From NCBI GenBank assembly GCA_900466945.1, contig UBNV01000007.1, positions 1 through 64,000 of the forward strand: DNA of 64,000 nucleotides, read 5' to 3'. Source of the DNA: Hyphomicrobiales bacterium (lineage in GTDB: Bacteria; Pseudomonadota; Alphaproteobacteria; Rhizobiales; Rhizobiaceae). Under the pieces are notes generated by a model. The model searched no databases. It was given only the letters and a program-made list of their open reading frames with translations, and had not been told where the DNA came from. Below, one piece after another: positions 25,190-35,245 of the stretch; positions within the stretch are counted from its first letter, which is position 1; each line of letters opens with the position of its first letter. A program made the translations under genes and the position numbers.

Positions 25190-27073
25190 ATGTCCACGGA
25201 CGATCCCAGAATCTCGACACCCGGCTTTCTCAAAAATGGCGGCGCGATGGCTGAGCTGATCCGCGATCGGGATTGGTCAGACGGGCTCGGTCCGCTCGAC
25301 CAGTGGCCCGCCGCGCTGCGCTCAGCCCTGTCAATCTGCCTCAATTCCAGCTTTCCGACCGCCATTTACTGGGGCCCGGAACTTAGACTGCTCTATAACG
25401 ACAGCTGGTCACACATCCCCGGAGAACGTCACCCCTGGGCGCTTGGCCGCCCGGCAACCGAAGTCTGGTCGGACATCTGGGACGTGGTGGGACCACAATT
25501 TGACGAAGTAATGGCTAGCGGCAAGGGTCTGTCCACCTATGACCAACTGCTGCCGATCATGCGGAACGGCATTCAGACCGAAAGCTACTGGAACTACAGC
25601 TTCACCGCCATCCGGGATGAATTCGGTGAGATCGTCGGCATCTTCAATCAGGGTAACGAGACGACGGCGGCCGTGCTTGCCAGGCGCGAGGCGCAGGAAG
25701 AGATCGCACGCCTGGGCCGCTTCTTCGCGCAAGCACCTGCCGCCATCGCCATCTTGGAAGGTTCCACCCATAGGTTCAAGTTGGTGAACCCGGCCTATGA
25801 GGCCCTGGTTCAGCGCACGGGGCTCGTTGGGAAAACGGTGTCAAGCGCGCTGCCCGAAGTGCAGTTGCAGGGCTTTGTCGACCTGTTGGACCGCGTTTAT
25901 TCGAGCGGTGAGCCCTATCAGGGCAAGGCCGTTCCTATCGAGTTCCTGCTCCCAAGCGGGGAACGACAGCTGCGTCATGTCGATTTTGTCTTCCAACCTA
26001 TCACGAATATTACCGGCGAACGGGTCGGGACATTCGTTCAGGCAAGTGACGTCACCGAGGCATCAACGGCCATGGTGGCCCTGAGGGAAAGCGAGCAACG
26101 CTTCGAGGCCATCGTCAACTCGATCGACCAGATGATCTGGTCCACGAGGCCCGACGGCTACCACGACTATTTCAACCAGCGTTGGTACGAATACACCGGC
26201 GTGCCGGAAGGGCGGACCGACGGAGCGGAATGGGACAAGGTTTTCCACCCGGACGACCGGGCTGAGACTTGGAAGCGATGGCAGCACAGCCTGGCGACCG
26301 GCGAGCCCTATCATGTCGAGTATCGGCTGCATCATCATCGCTCCGGTGATTATCGCTGGGTCATAGGTCGCGCCCAGTGCGTGCGGGACGAAAGCGGCAA
26401 TATCACCCGCTGGTACGGAACCTGCACCGACATCCATGACCTTAAGGTGGCCGAGGAAGAGCGCCAGCTTCTGCTGCGTGAACTCAATCATCGCGTGAAG
26501 AACCTGTTCGCCATCACCGCTGGCATGATCACGATGACGGCCCGCTCCTCGCCATCGGTTCCAGCGATGGCCGAGGCCCTGCATGGCCGCCTTCAGGCTC
26601 TGTCAAAGGCTCACCAACTCATCCAGCCCGCCATCAGCTCAGGTTCTCACCGAGGCGAGACGGTACCTTTCCGCTTGCTGATCGAAGAAATCCTTTCGCC
26701 GCATCTTGCCGACCGCGCAGCCCAGCTTTCCCTTGCCGGACCAGACCTGCAGATCGGCCCCCATGCTTCGACAAGCTTCGCCCTGATATTCCATGAGCTT
26801 GCCACAAACGCAGCGAAATACGGGCCGTTCCGCGATGCCGATGGTCGCCTTGATGTGACATGGCAAATGGACGGATCCTCGTTCAATCTGCAATGGCGGG
26901 AAATGGTCGCACGATCTCAATCTCAGATTACGGCGCCGACGCTGGAAGGTTTTGGCAGTAAGCTCGCGCGCACGAGCGCGACACATCAACTGGGCGGCAG
27001 CATCGATTTCCAGTGGCTGCCGGGTGGCGTAAGCATCGCGTTGAGTGCGGCAAGCGATCGGCTGAACACATAA
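25190..27073 (+). CDS. PAS-rich HWE-family sensor histidine kinase
   Basis: This is a soluble kinase of 627 residues. An N-terminal GAF/PAS-like region begins with the GPLDQWPAALRSALS and FPTAIYWGPELRLLYND pattern. Two further PAS domains follow, the last containing FHPDDRAETWKRW. The HWE phosphoacceptor is His434 in LLRELNHRVKNLFAIT. The ATPase box LIFHELATNAAKYG is intact, with a GFGSKL motif later. An upstream ATG at 25118 is only one base after GGGAGG, so I prefer 25190, which has AGGA upstream. It is divergent from the LOV kinase. A degenerate GGAAC-N17-CGAT lies at 25082-25107. The partner is unknown. Confidence 0.9.
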   Translation: MSTDDPRISTPGFLKNGGAMAELIRDRDWSDGLGPLDQWPAALRSALSICLNSSFPTAIYWGPELRLLYNDSWSHIPGERHPWALGRPATEVWSDIWDVVGPQFDEVMASGKGLSTYDQLLPIMRNGIQTESYWNYSFTAIRDEFGEIVGIFNQGNETTAAVLARREAQEEIARLGRFFAQAPAAIAILEGSTHRFKLVNPAYEALVQRTGLVGKTVSSALPEVQLQGFVDLLDRVYSSGEPYQGKAVPIEFLLPSGERQLRHVDFVFQPITNITGERVGTFVQASDVTEASTAMVALRESEQRFEAIVNSIDQMIWSTRPDGYHDYFNQRWYEYTGVPEGRTDGAEWDKVFHPDDRAETWKRWQHSLATGEPYHVEYRLHHHRSGDYRWVIGRAQCVRDESGNITRWYGTCTDIHDLKVAEEERQLLLRELNHRVKNLFAITAGMITMTARSSPSVPAMAEALHGRLQALSKAHQLIQPAISSGSHRGETVPFRLLIEEILSPHLADRAAQLSLAGPDLQIGPHASTSFALIFHELATNAAKYGPFRDADGRLDVTWQMDGSSFNLQWREMVARSQSQITAPTLEGFGSKLARTSATHQLGGSIDFQWLPGGVSIALSAASDRLNT

Positions 27074-27126
27074 GTCGATGACATGGCGCCTCCAACGGCT
27101 GCCGCCACTGAAGAAACCAAACGCAA

Positions 27127-27146
27127 AACGGGCCTCGCGGCCCGTT
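27127..27146. terminator. Terminator hairpin between the HWE kinase and a small convergent gene
   Basis: An 8-bp stem AACGGGCC/GGCCCGTT with a 4-nt loop lies here. On the minus strand it is followed by a T-rich run (TTTTGCGTTTGG), so it fits the end of the 54-residue gene best. It could also stop the kinase transcript. Confidence 0.65.
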
Positions 27147-27200
27147 CAATCGTATCGGAGGACGCTCCGACGGAGCGCCCGGTGGCCTTCCCTTTCGGGA

Positions 27201-27365
27201 TTAGTAACGCGGGAAATCAGCCGGGTTGATACCGAGCGTCTTCAGGTGATGATCCTTCGGACGACGGTGTCCTTCGACAGCGGCCGCTGCGGAGCTTGCT
27301 GCGCCCATGACGGCGATCGCACGACCGAGGAAACCCTGCTGGATGGACTTGCGGAGGCTAGACAT
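27201..27365 (-). CDS. Small basic protein, DUF1127-like C-terminus
   Basis: This is a 54-residue frame starting MSSLRKSIQQGFLGRAIAVM and ending HHLKTLGINPADFPRY. The ending resembles the LxxLGI.R.D pattern of small rhizobial DUF1127/YjiS-like proteins. It has an Ala-rich centre and a basic N-terminus. The ribosome site is weak. A terminator hairpin on the same strand lies 55 bp downstream, which supports it as a real gene. The longer frame to 27524 overlaps tctA and is not favoured. Confidence 0.55.
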   Translation of the reverse strand: MSSLRKSIQQGFLGRAIAVMGAASSAAAAVEGHRRPKDHHLKTLGINPADFPRY

Positions 27366-27504
27366 TTCTTTGCTCGCTTTCTTTGTTTGCAAGCAGAAGA
27401 TGGGCCTCCGGCGGTAAAAGAACAATGGATGGAAAGTCACGCCAGCCATGCAACCGATGCAGGGCATCCTAACGAGACCCTGCATCGGCGGATGGCCATA
27501 TGGC

Positions 27505-29022
27505 TCAGTCCTCGCTGCCGGCAACCTGTGCCAGGACTTGGCCCTTGCCGCGCGCCCGAAGGATCAACGGCAGGAAGAGTGCCACCGCTGCAAGGATCAG
27601 CAGCACGGCCGCAATCGGAGAGGTGACAAGGACCGTCGGGTCCCCCTGGCTGATCGACAGAGCACGGCGAAGCTGCTGCTCGGCCATGGGCCCAAGGATG
27701 AGGCCGACAATCACAGGCGCGATCGGATAACCGAAGACACGCATGATATAGCCGAGCACGCCGAAGGTGAGCAGCAGTCCGAGCTCGAACACGGACGGAT
27801 TGGCACCGATCGTCCCGAGGGTCGCGAAAACTAGGATCCCCGAATAGAGCCACGGCTTCGGAATGGTTAGCAGCCGCACCCAGAGACCGATCAAGGGCAG
27901 GTTCAACACCAGCAGCATGAAGTTGGCGATCAGCAGCGAGGCGATCAGGCCCCAGACCAGCTGCGGATTGGTGGCGAACAACAGCGGTCCCGGCTGAAGA
28001 CCGAATTGCTGGAAGCCCGCAAGCATGATGGCGGCCGTTGCCGTCGTCGGCAGGCCGAGCGTCAGCAGGGGAACGAGCGTACCCGCCGCCGAAGCATTGT
28101 TGGCAGCCTCAGGTCCCGCAACCCCTTCGATGGCACCATGGCCGAATTCCTCGGGATGCTTCGAGAAGCTCTTTTCTGCGGAATAGGAGAGGAAACTCGA
28201 CACATCGGCACCGCCGGCCGGCATGGCGCCGATCGGGAAACCGATCGCCGTGCCTCTGAGCCAGGGCTTCCACGACCGTTTCCAGTCAGCCTTGTTCATC
28301 CACAGCGAGCCCTTGACGGCTTCGACCTTCTCCGGGGCGCGATCGCCTTGCGCAGCGACGTAGAGCGTCTCCCCAATGGCGAACATGGCAACGGCGAGTG
28401 TCGTCACCTCGAGACCGTCGAGAAGATCCGGAACGCCGAAGCTCAGACGTGTCTGACCCGTGAGTTGGTCGATGCCGACAATTGAGAATGCGAGGCCGAT
28501 GAAGAGGGCCGTGAGACCACGCAGCGTGGAATCGCCGAAGGCCGCCGAGACCGTGACAAAGGCCAGCACCATCAGCGCGAAGTATTCACGCGGCCCGAAA
28601 GACAGGGCGAATTTGACGACAATGGGGGCGATGAAAGCGAGCGAGATCGTGGCCAGCAAGCCGGCGACGAAGGACCCGATGGCCGCCGTCGCAAGTGCCG
28701 GGCCGCCACGGCCCGCGCGGGCCATCTTGTTGCCTTCCAGCGCGGTGACGATGGAGGCGCTTTCGCCAGGCGTATTGAGCAAGATCGACGTGGTCGAGCC
28801 GCCGTACATGCCGCCGTAATAGATGCCGGCGAACATGATCAGCGAGCCCGCGGGATCGAGCTGATAGGTCACGGGCAGCAAGAGCGCGACGGTCAGCGCC
28901 GGGCCGATGCCCGGCAGGACGCCGACAAGCGTCCCGAGCGTGACGCCGATCAGCGCGTAAAAGAGGTTGATCGGCTGCGCGGCGATCGCCAGCCCCTGGA
29001 GAAGGAATTCAAACGTATTCAC
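27505..29022 (-). CDS. tctA: Tripartite tricarboxylate transporter large membrane subunit (TctA)
   Basis: This 505-residue membrane protein has about 12 helices. TctA hallmarks are [40 protein letters not shown] and a second [14 protein letters not shown] segment. It forms the transport channel of a binding-protein-dependent secondary carrier for di- or tricarboxylates. It is the last gene of the tctC-tctB-tctA operon. Confidence 0.95.
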   Translation of the reverse strand: MNTFEFLLQGLAIAAQPINLFYALIGVTLGTLVGVLPGIGPALTVALLLPVTYQLDPAGSLIMFAGIYYGGMYGGSTTSILLNTPGESASIVTALEGNKMARAGRGGPALATAAIGSFVAGLLATISLAFIAPIVVKFALSFGPREYFALMVLAFVTVSAAFGDSTLRGLTALFIGLAFSIVGIDQLTGQTRLSFGVPDLLDGLEVTTLAVAMFAIGETLYVAAQGDRAPEKVEAVKGSLWMNKADWKRSWKPWLRGTAIGFPIGAMPAGGADVSSFLSYSAEKSFSKHPEEFGHGAIEGVAGPEAANNASAAGTLVPLLTLGLPTTATAAIMLAGFQQFGLQPGPLLFATNPQLVWGLIASLLIANFMLLVLNLPLIGLWVRLLTIPKPWLYSGILVFATLGTIGANPSVFELGLLLTFGVLGYIMRVFGYPIAPVIVGLILGPMAEQQLRRALSISQGDPTVLVTSPIAAVLLILAAVALFLPLILRARGKGQVLAQVAGSED

Positions 29023-29032
29023 GGGGTTCCCC

Positions 29033-29527
29033 TCAGAAGAACAGCCGCTCCAGCGGACCGGCCGGCAAGGACAGTTGCAGGAAGCGCGAGAAGACGATCC
29101 AGACGACGAAGGAGAGCACGATGCCCGCAGGCAACGAGATCCAGAATTTCTTCTTGCCGAATCCTGCGGCCGTCAAGGCAAACAGGACACCGGTCGCAAT
29201 CGAAAATCCGACAGTTTTCAGGAGCAGCATCTGCGCGGCAAGACCTGCAACGATGAACAGGACCGGCGGAAGCTCCTGATGCTCGCGCTCTGGGAAATCC
29301 CGACGCAAGGCGGCAAAGACGGTCCAGATGGCAAGCCCGATCAGACCGATAGCGATCCCCTTCGGCACGGTTGCGGGACCAATCCCGGAATAGAGATTGC
29401 CACCCTGCAGACGCGCGACATCGTAGAAGATCAGGCCGGCAATCGCGAACATGACCACCGCGATGGTCAGCGCCGCCCAATCAGGGCGGCGCGTGCGTTG
29501 TTCGGAAGAGCGCTCTTCCATGCTCAT
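29033..29527 (-). CDS. tctB: Tripartite tricarboxylate transporter small membrane subunit (TctB)
   Basis: This 164-residue protein has four predicted membrane helices and a short charged N-terminus, typical of TctB. The start overlaps the tctC stop by 4 bp, and tctA follows after 10 bp. It pairs with TctA in the inner membrane. Confidence 0.9.
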   Translation of the reverse strand: MSMEERSSEQRTRRPDWAALTIAVVMFAIAGLIFYDVARLQGGNLYSGIGPATVPKGIAIGLIGLAIWTVFAALRRDFPEREHQELPPVLFIVAGLAAQMLLLKTVGFSIATGVLFALTAAGFGKKKFWISLPAGIVLSFVVWIVFSRFLQLSLPAGPLERLFF

Positions 29528-30468
29528 TTCACCAGACCGATGTCTTTGAGGATCGCTTCAGTGGCAGCGATGTCCTTGGCGAGCTGCTCTTCAAAGGCAG
29601 CGCCGACAAGGTAGGTATCCTGCCAGTTCTTGGTCTTCAGCGTTTCCTGCCAGCCAGCGGACTTCGCAAGCTTTTCGACATCAGCCGTGACGGCAGCCTT
29701 CTGTTCGTCGGTCAGGCCCGGAGCGGCAGCCACCATGCGCCAGTTCTGCAGCACGACATCGAGGCCGCTTTCCTTGAGCGTGGGGGCATCAGCGCCTTCG
29801 ATACGCTCGGCGCTGGAAACGGCGAGCAGACGAAGGGTGCCGGCAGCAACCTGAGCCTGGAACTCACCATAGCTGGAAATGCCGACGGTGACCTGGCCGC
29901 CGAGGATGGCAGCAAGCGCTTCACCGCCGCCCGAATAGGCAATGTAGTTGATCTTGGTCGGATCAACGCCGGCAGCCTTGGCGATGAGGCCTGCACCGAT
30001 ATGGTCGGTACCTCCGGCCGAACCACCGGCCCACGAGACGGAACCCGGATCCGCCTTCAACTTCTCGACCAGCTGGCCGATGTTCTGGATCTCGGAATTG
30101 GCCGGAACGACGATGGCCTCGTATTCACCCGTCAGGCGGGCAATCGGCGTGACGTCGGCAAGCGTGACCGGCGACTGGTTGGTCAGGATCGCGCCAACCA
30201 TGACGTAACCGCCGACGATCAGGGAATTTGCGTTCCCCTTCTGCTGGCTGGCGAACTGGGCGAGACCGATCGTGCCGCCGGCGCCGGGCACGTTCACGAC
30301 CTGAACATTGCCGGAAATGCCTTCAGACTGCATGACCTGCTGCAGCGAGCGGGCCGTCTGGTCCCAGCCGCCGCCGGGCGCTGCCGGAGCCATGATCGTA
30401 TAGTCGGCGGCTGCGGCCGGAAGGGCCATTGCGCCAGCAAGGAAAGTTGCCAGGAAAAAGTGTTTCAA
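29524..30468 (-). CDS. tctC: Tripartite tricarboxylate transporter substrate-binding protein (TctC)
   Basis: This 314-residue periplasmic receptor has a Sec signal peptide ending near AMALPAAAA. The Bug/TctC core has APAAPGGGWDQTARSLQQ and VNVPGAGGTIGLAQF. It binds an organic acid for TctAB; the exact substrate cannot be told. It is the first gene of the operon. No TctDE sensor is present in the window. The 250-bp gap upstream (30469-30718) holds no gene that I can support. Confidence 0.94.
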   Translation of the reverse strand: MKHFFLATFLAGAMALPAAAADYTIMAPAAPGGGWDQTARSLQQVMQSEGISGNVQVVNVPGAGGTIGLAQFASQQKGNANSLIVGGYVMVGAILTNQSPVTLADVTPIARLTGEYEAIVVPANSEIQNIGQLVEKLKADPGSVSWAGGSAGGTDHIGAGLIAKAAGVDPTKINYIAYSGGGEALAAILGGQVTVGISSYGEFQAQVAAGTLRLLAVSSAERIEGADAPTLKESGLDVVLQNWRMVAAAPGLTDEQKAAVTADVEKLAKSAGWQETLKTKNWQDTYLVGAAFEEQLAKDIAATEAILKDIGLVK

Positions 30469-30718
30469 GATAGTCCTCCACCATCAATGCGGCTCTAGCC
30501 GCTTTCAACTGATCTGTGGGGAGAACGCAGGTTTGCTCACTGCGGATAGAACCGCTTCAGGCTAGGCCTGCTCCTCCCATGTCCCATCTGCCCCGCCTCC
30601 ACGGAACGATGTGACCATACGCCTAGCAGCCAAACCTGTCACCCACCTGTCACCGTCACTTCGGTCTTGCCCGAAATCCAGAAAGGCGAGCAAGTTGATG
30701 TCGGTAAGTACTTACTTC

Positions 30719-32791
30719 TCAGGAAACCTGGATCCGATCATTGAGGTCTCGCACCAGCCGCTGATGGCTGCGCAAGCTGGTGAGCACGTCCCCGAAGCGG
30801 GACAACCCACGTCCAGCCAACATGTCCTTCAGCTTGATGAAGACATCCGCCGTGGCAATGGCATCGCCCAGAGCGGTATGCCGGTCCTTCTCGTTGATGG
30901 AGACGCCGAGTCTGTCAGCCAGGGCGTCGAGCGTATGTGTCTCGGCGCGACCGAAGGCGGTGGCGGAAACCAGGACCGTATCCAGGATCGGATTGACGAA
31001 GCGCAAGCCGAGTTCCTTCTCACGACGGGTGAGAAATTCCATGTCGAAGGGTGCATTATGCGCCACCAGAACGGCACCCTCGGCAAAACGATGAAACTGC
31101 CGCACGGCCTCCTGTACGCCGACGGCATCAGCGACCATTGCGTCTGTCACGCCGTGAATGGCGGAAGAAGACGGCGGAATGGGCCGACCGGGATTGACCA
31201 GCAGATTGAAGATCTCGTTCTTCACTCGTTTGCCGTTGACGATGCGAACCGCCGCAATCTGCACGATCTCGTCCCCCTGTTCGGGAAGCAGACCAGTCGT
31301 TTCCGTGTCGAAGACGACATAGGTCAGCGCATCGAGCCGCGCATCCGAGATCTTGTCGTAATGCAGCCGTGACAGCAGGTCGAAATCGTAAACCACTTGC
31401 CGGGACAGGTCCGCTTCCGCTGAGCGCAGCCGCTCGACATGCGGCAACCGTGTCGAGATCGCCGGTGTGTCATGCGAACCGTCGATCATGAGCACATTGC
31501 CGTGAGCCTTGAGGATCGTCTCGCAGGCCACCCCGCCCTCAAAGACCGGCTCGCGCAGCCATGCATCGAGAGCCTCCGGCGTGATCGTCGATCCCTTCCA
31601 GGAAACGCCAACGTCCGCCGCCTCTCCGGCATCCGAAATCACGCAACGAAAGTGTGTGGCCGCGGTCACTGCGTGAATACGCGAGATGAGGTGTGTGAGC
31701 AGGCTGACCATATCAAAGGCATTGCATCGGACCGCGATCTCTGCTGACTCGACATCGAGCGTCAGCCCATGTCCATCCAGTGAACGACGCAGCAGCCCTG
31801 CAAGGTCGCCAGCATCGATCGGCGCCATCGACCAGCCATCAGAGCGACAGATTTCAAAACGAGCCCCCAGTTCGACAAGCATCGTATCCAGCGCCTGCAA
31901 TTGCGTCGCGATGCTGCTGCCGCCGGCCTTATCGGCAAGCTGTCCGGCATCCGCCGCGCGCCGCAGATCAGAGACCGCGGGGCGAACCTGCTGGAACACG
32001 TCAGCGAGCAAGGCATCGCGACGTGCATAGGCCTCCACCTCCTTGGTGACATCGCGAAGCGTCATGACATAGGCCGCCTGGTCGCCACCATTGTCACCGG
32101 CGAGCCGCATGCGTCCCGCCAGACGACGACGCCCGCAGGGGCTGAGACAGATGAACTCGACCACGGCATCGGGATCCGAGCCCTCGAGCAGCCGGTGATG
32201 CGCATCGCGGATGGGGCCCTCACTCAGATAGTCGAAGATATTGCGATCGAGGCAGACCGGGCGCTGAGATCCGGACAGGAATTGCTGTGCCACGCCGTTA
32301 TAGAAGACCAGATGATGTCGTCCGGTACACAGGAGAACGGCCGGCGGAACGTCAGCCAGCAGGTGTTCGAGCTTGTTCTTATCGGACGACAGGCGCGTGG
32401 TCTCACGCTGAACCTGCTCGGCAAGTGCCCCGCGCGTATGGGCAAGCGTGGCCGCGGTCGCGGAGGCTGCGGCCACGAGATCGCCCAGATACCGCGCATC
32501 CTTGGTCTCGATATCATGCGCGACGTCGGCATGCGCCCGGGCCCGCATGGCCGAGGCGACCTTGTCGATCGGCCGCGCGAGATGTGTATCGAAGAGAAAC
32601 CAGACCCAGGTCACCAACGCAAGGATCAGAAAGCCGGCGGCGATTGCGCTCTGCACAAATGCATTGAGCATGTCTGGGCGGCCTTCGCGGTGGTAGCCGA
32701 ACCAGAGCCCCGCAGCCAGAGCGACGACTGTCCCGGCGGCCAAAGCCACGAAGAACAGTAGAATACGTCCGCGTAAGCTGATCCTGGTCAT
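30719..32791 (-). CDS. Membrane sensor-like protein fused to a DEDDh 3'-5' exonuclease (DnaQ/PolIII-epsilon type)
   Basis: This 690-residue fusion has two membrane helices (about 8-30 and 48-68), a HAMP-like segment and coiled coil (70-145), and a PAS-like domain (145-250). A histidine-kinase-like region (255-450) lacks a recognisable phosphoacceptor His and ATP-binding G boxes. A full DEDDh exonuclease occupies about 485-670, with Asp495 and Glu497 in FDTETTG, Asp583 in HNAPFD, His638 and Asp643 in RHTALGD. All five catalytic residues are present. It is last in the symporter/DUF294 operon, 7 bp after the unknown membrane protein. Related exonucleases occur next to VC_2705-type symporters in other proteobacteria. 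The substrate and the purpose of membrane anchoring are unknown. Confidence 0.88.
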   Translation of the reverse strand: MTRISLRGRILLFFVALAAGTVVALAAGLWFGYHREGRPDMLNAFVQSAIAAGFLILALVTWVWFLFDTHLARPIDKVASAMRARAHADVAHDIETKDARYLGDLVAAASATAATLAHTRGALAEQVQRETTRLSSDKNKLEHLLADVPPAVLLCTGRHHLVFYNGVAQQFLSGSQRPVCLDRNIFDYLSEGPIRDAHHRLLEGSDPDAVVEFICLSPCGRRRLAGRMRLAGDNGGDQAAYVMTLRDVTKEVEAYARRDALLADVFQQVRPAVSDLRRAADAGQLADKAGGSSIATQLQALDTMLVELGARFEICRSDGWSMAPIDAGDLAGLLRRSLDGHGLTLDVESAEIAVRCNAFDMVSLLTHLISRIHAVTAATHFRCVISDAGEAADVGVSWKGSTITPEALDAWLREPVFEGGVACETILKAHGNVLMIDGSHDTPAISTRLPHVERLRSAEADLSRQVVYDFDLLSRLHYDKISDARLDALTYVVFDTETTGLLPEQGDEIVQIAAVRIVNGKRVKNEIFNLLVNPGRPIPPSSSAIHGVTDAMVADAVGVQEAVRQFHRFAEGAVLVAHNAPFDMEFLTRREKELGLRFVNPILDTVLVSATAFGRAETHTLDALADRLGVSINEKDRHTALGDAIATADVFIKLKDMLAGRGLSRFGDVLTSLRSHQRLVRDLNDRIQVS

Positions 32792-32798
32792 CTCTGCC

Positions 32799-33320
32799 TC
32801 ACCCGCTCGAACATGCGATCTTCATCGCAGCGTCGTCTGGCTCGACCTTGATCCATTCAGCATCCACAAGACTCCCGTCATCGGCGATGCTCATGCTGGA
32901 ATCGAGCAGGTCCGCGCGCTGCATGTTCTGGCAATCATAGACCACCTTGACCGGGGTCACCGGTTGCCAGCGTGCCGCAAGCAGAATGTCGACGATCACA
33001 AGGCCTGGCTGGGCCGGGTTCCGCTGCAAAGCTTTCAGATCGACGGCCGTGAAACGTGTCGTGACGGGTTCGATATAGGACCATGGCCGCCAGAAGGCCG
33101 TCTCTTCATTCTTCCACGAGACGGCAATGCCCGGCAGGGCCATATTCATGCGATCGAACCAGCTGTATTCGCTCCAGATCGAGTAGCTCAACATCCCAAG
33201 GCCGGCAAAGACAGGAACGATCCATTTCGGCAAATGGCCACGGCTCAACCAGCGAAGCAGCATCGCCACTCCCGCAAGGGCGACACCGCTAACCACCGCC
33301 GCGATCAACTCAAACAGCAT
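32799..33320 (-). CDS. Unknown membrane protein of the symporter operon
   Basis: This 173-residue protein has two N-terminal hydrophobic helices (about 1-22 and 34-52). A soluble, probably periplasmic, region follows with SWKNEETAFWRPWSYIEP and a Cys near VVYDCQNM. I do not recognise a named family. It lies 11 bp after the cNMP/CBS/DUF294 gene and 7 bp before the exonuclease fusion, so it likely works with them. Confidence 0.75.
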   Translation of the reverse strand: MLFELIAAVVSGVALAGVAMLLRWLSRGHLPKWIVPVFAGLGMLSYSIWSEYSWFDRMNMALPGIAVSWKNEETAFWRPWSYIEPVTTRFTAVDLKALQRNPAQPGLVIVDILLAARWQPVTPVKVVYDCQNMQRADLLDSSMSIADDGSLVDAEWIKVEPDDAAMKIACSSG

Positions 33321-33331
33321 TCTTCATTCCT

Positions 33332-35158
33332 CTAGACGGGCGCCCGTCCGCCATTGGCGAGCGCCGATTGCATGGTTCTGACGACGACAAAGGCGTCGCG
33401 TAGATGAGAGCGTTCGAAATCGCCGAAATCATAGGGCGCCAGGAAGTTATCCGGCTTTTTCCCGTCACGCACCTGGCGCACCTGATTGCGTAGCCGCATG
33501 TCCGCGATCAGGTCATAGGCCGCAATCAGATCGCGGGCTCCCGCCCCGGAAATGATCCCCGCCTCCTCCGCCGCGAGCAGGCGCGCACGCGTATTGACCG
33601 GAGCAAGCTTGCCCATCAAGGCGTAGACCCGCCCTAGATCCACCACCGGAACGACACCATTGTGCTTCATGTCGATCTGGTTGCGATGGTCACCGCTGCG
33701 AATGGTCGCAAATCCACGGAGCAGGCCGAGCGGCGGCGCATGCTTCAAGGAGTTACTGATCATATGCGCGGTGAAGATCGAATTACGGCTAGCCTCGTGA
33801 AGCGTCTCTGCCTGAAGATCCTGGTAGAGAGACGATGCCCCACAGATCGGCCGGAGATCAAACATCACGCTGGCCAGCATCTGCGCGGTCGGATCCGGCT
33901 TGGAGATCCAGTTCCGGAAATAGCTGCGCCAGACGGAGACCGGCTGACACCAGCGCGAATTGCTCGCCATCATATCGCCCGGACAATAGAAATACCCACA
34001 GACATCCAGTCCCCGGCTCACCTTGGCGGCGAGCTGCTGATACCAGGGCATCTCCTCCGGCTCGACGCCATCCTCGATGAAGATGCAGTTGTCCTGATCG
34101 CTGACGCCGCTCTGCTCCTGACGTCCCTGGCTGCCGCAGGCAAGCCAGACATAGGGCACCGGCGGTGGCCCGAGCTCACGCTCGGCAAGCATGATCAGTC
34201 GCCGTGTGACACTGTCGGCAATGTCGGTGATCAGGCGGGTCGCGACCTCATGGGCATTGTTGCTGCCGACGAGCTGGACGAGCAATTGCGGGATCCTCGC
34301 CGTGATAGCGCGCATGTCTTCCGCCCTTTCGGCCGACGCGATGTCGCGGATCAGTTGCGCCGAACTGATCGCGTGGAAGCGGATGAGATCCGTCTGCGTG
34401 ATCATGCCGATCAGCCGGTCACCTTCAACGACAGGAAGATGGCCGACCCGGCGCTCCAGCATCAGATGCAGGATATCGGAGCCGAGAGCCTCGCCTGGCA
34501 GCCCGACGGGATCGGTCGTCATGACGGCAGAAACTGGTGTCGCCTCGGGATCAAGCCCGTCGGCAAGCACGCGTCCCGTCAGGTCACGCGTCGTGATGAT
34601 ACCGAGAAAGCGCCCGTCCTCGACAACACCGAGACTGGAGACGTGCCGTTCGCGCATCAGGGTGGCAGCAGAACGGACCGTATCGGAGGGAGCGCAAATC
34701 ACAGGGGGTCGCGACATGAGTTCGCTGACCTTCTGGATCGCCATATCGCTACGCCGGGCATCGGCAAAGCGCCCTCGAGTGAAGAAGCGGGAGAAAACCG
34801 CCTGCTCTTGCATCAACCGATGGAACTCGTCCTTCGGCAACATGAGCAGAGTACAGTCAGATCGGGCAATGGCTGTGGTCGCTGCGAAACCATCGGACAA
34901 CAGACCGCGTTCACCAAAGGAGTTTCGAGCAGCAAGCTCGGAGACCACCGTACTGGCGGCATCAAGGATCTCCACCGCACCATCCGTGATGAGATAGATG
35001 CCCGGCAATACGTTGCCGCGGTGATAGATTTCGGATCCTGCGGAAAAGGTAAGGGGTGCGAACCGGGTGGAAACCCGCTCAACCTCGTCTCTCGGAAGAC
35101 TGTCATACGGATGAACGGTCTCGAGAAACATCAGCACGTCGGATTGTGCCTGTGACAT
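33332..35158 (-). CDS. cNMP-binding / twin-CBS / DUF294 nucleotidyltransferase-like signalling protein
   Basis: This 608-residue cytoplasmic protein has a cyclic-nucleotide-binding fold (about 15-130), two CBS domains (about 145-265), and a DUF294 nucleotidyltransferase-like domain with GSQGRQEQ (342-349) and DQDN (354-357). A DUF294 C-terminal helical domain follows. The nucleotidyltransferase motif resembles GlnD-type uridylyltransferases, so it may modify a protein in response to nucleotide levels; no target is known. I prefer the ATG at 35158 (GAGGG upstream) over 35173. It lies between the symporter and the exonuclease fusion and probably senses energy state for them. Confidence 0.9.
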   Translation of the reverse strand: MSQAQSDVLMFLETVHPYDSLPRDEVERVSTRFAPLTFSAGSEIYHRGNVLPGIYLITDGAVEILDAASTVVSELAARNSFGERGLLSDGFAATTAIARSDCTLLMLPKDEFHRLMQEQAVFSRFFTRGRFADARRSDMAIQKVSELMSRPPVICAPSDTVRSAATLMRERHVSSLGVVEDGRFLGIITTRDLTGRVLADGLDPEATPVSAVMTTDPVGLPGEALGSDILHLMLERRVGHLPVVEGDRLIGMITQTDLIRFHAISSAQLIRDIASAERAEDMRAITARIPQLLVQLVGSNNAHEVATRLITDIADSVTRRLIMLAERELGPPPVPYVWLACGSQGRQEQSGVSDQDNCIFIEDGVEPEEMPWYQQLAAKVSRGLDVCGYFYCPGDMMASNSRWCQPVSVWRSYFRNWISKPDPTAQMLASVMFDLRPICGASSLYQDLQAETLHEASRNSIFTAHMISNSLKHAPPLGLLRGFATIRSGDHRNQIDMKHNGVVPVVDLGRVYALMGKLAPVNTRARLLAAEEAGIISGAGARDLIAAYDLIADMRLRNQVRQVRDGKKPDNFLAPYDFGDFERSHLRDAFVVVRTMQSALANGGRAPV

Positions 35159-35245
35159 CCTGTTTGCCCTCATTTGGCGCTATCGAGCCGCGAATGACTG
35201 AGGGACAGGAGGGGCGACACGGCCGCCCCTCCCGATAAGTCTCTA

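Noticed and set aside
30704..30715. GTAAGTACTTAC palindrome after the exonuclease fusion gene
   Set aside because: It is short and AT-rich without a T-run, so not a convincing terminator. It lies at the 3' end of the gene rather than in a promoter.
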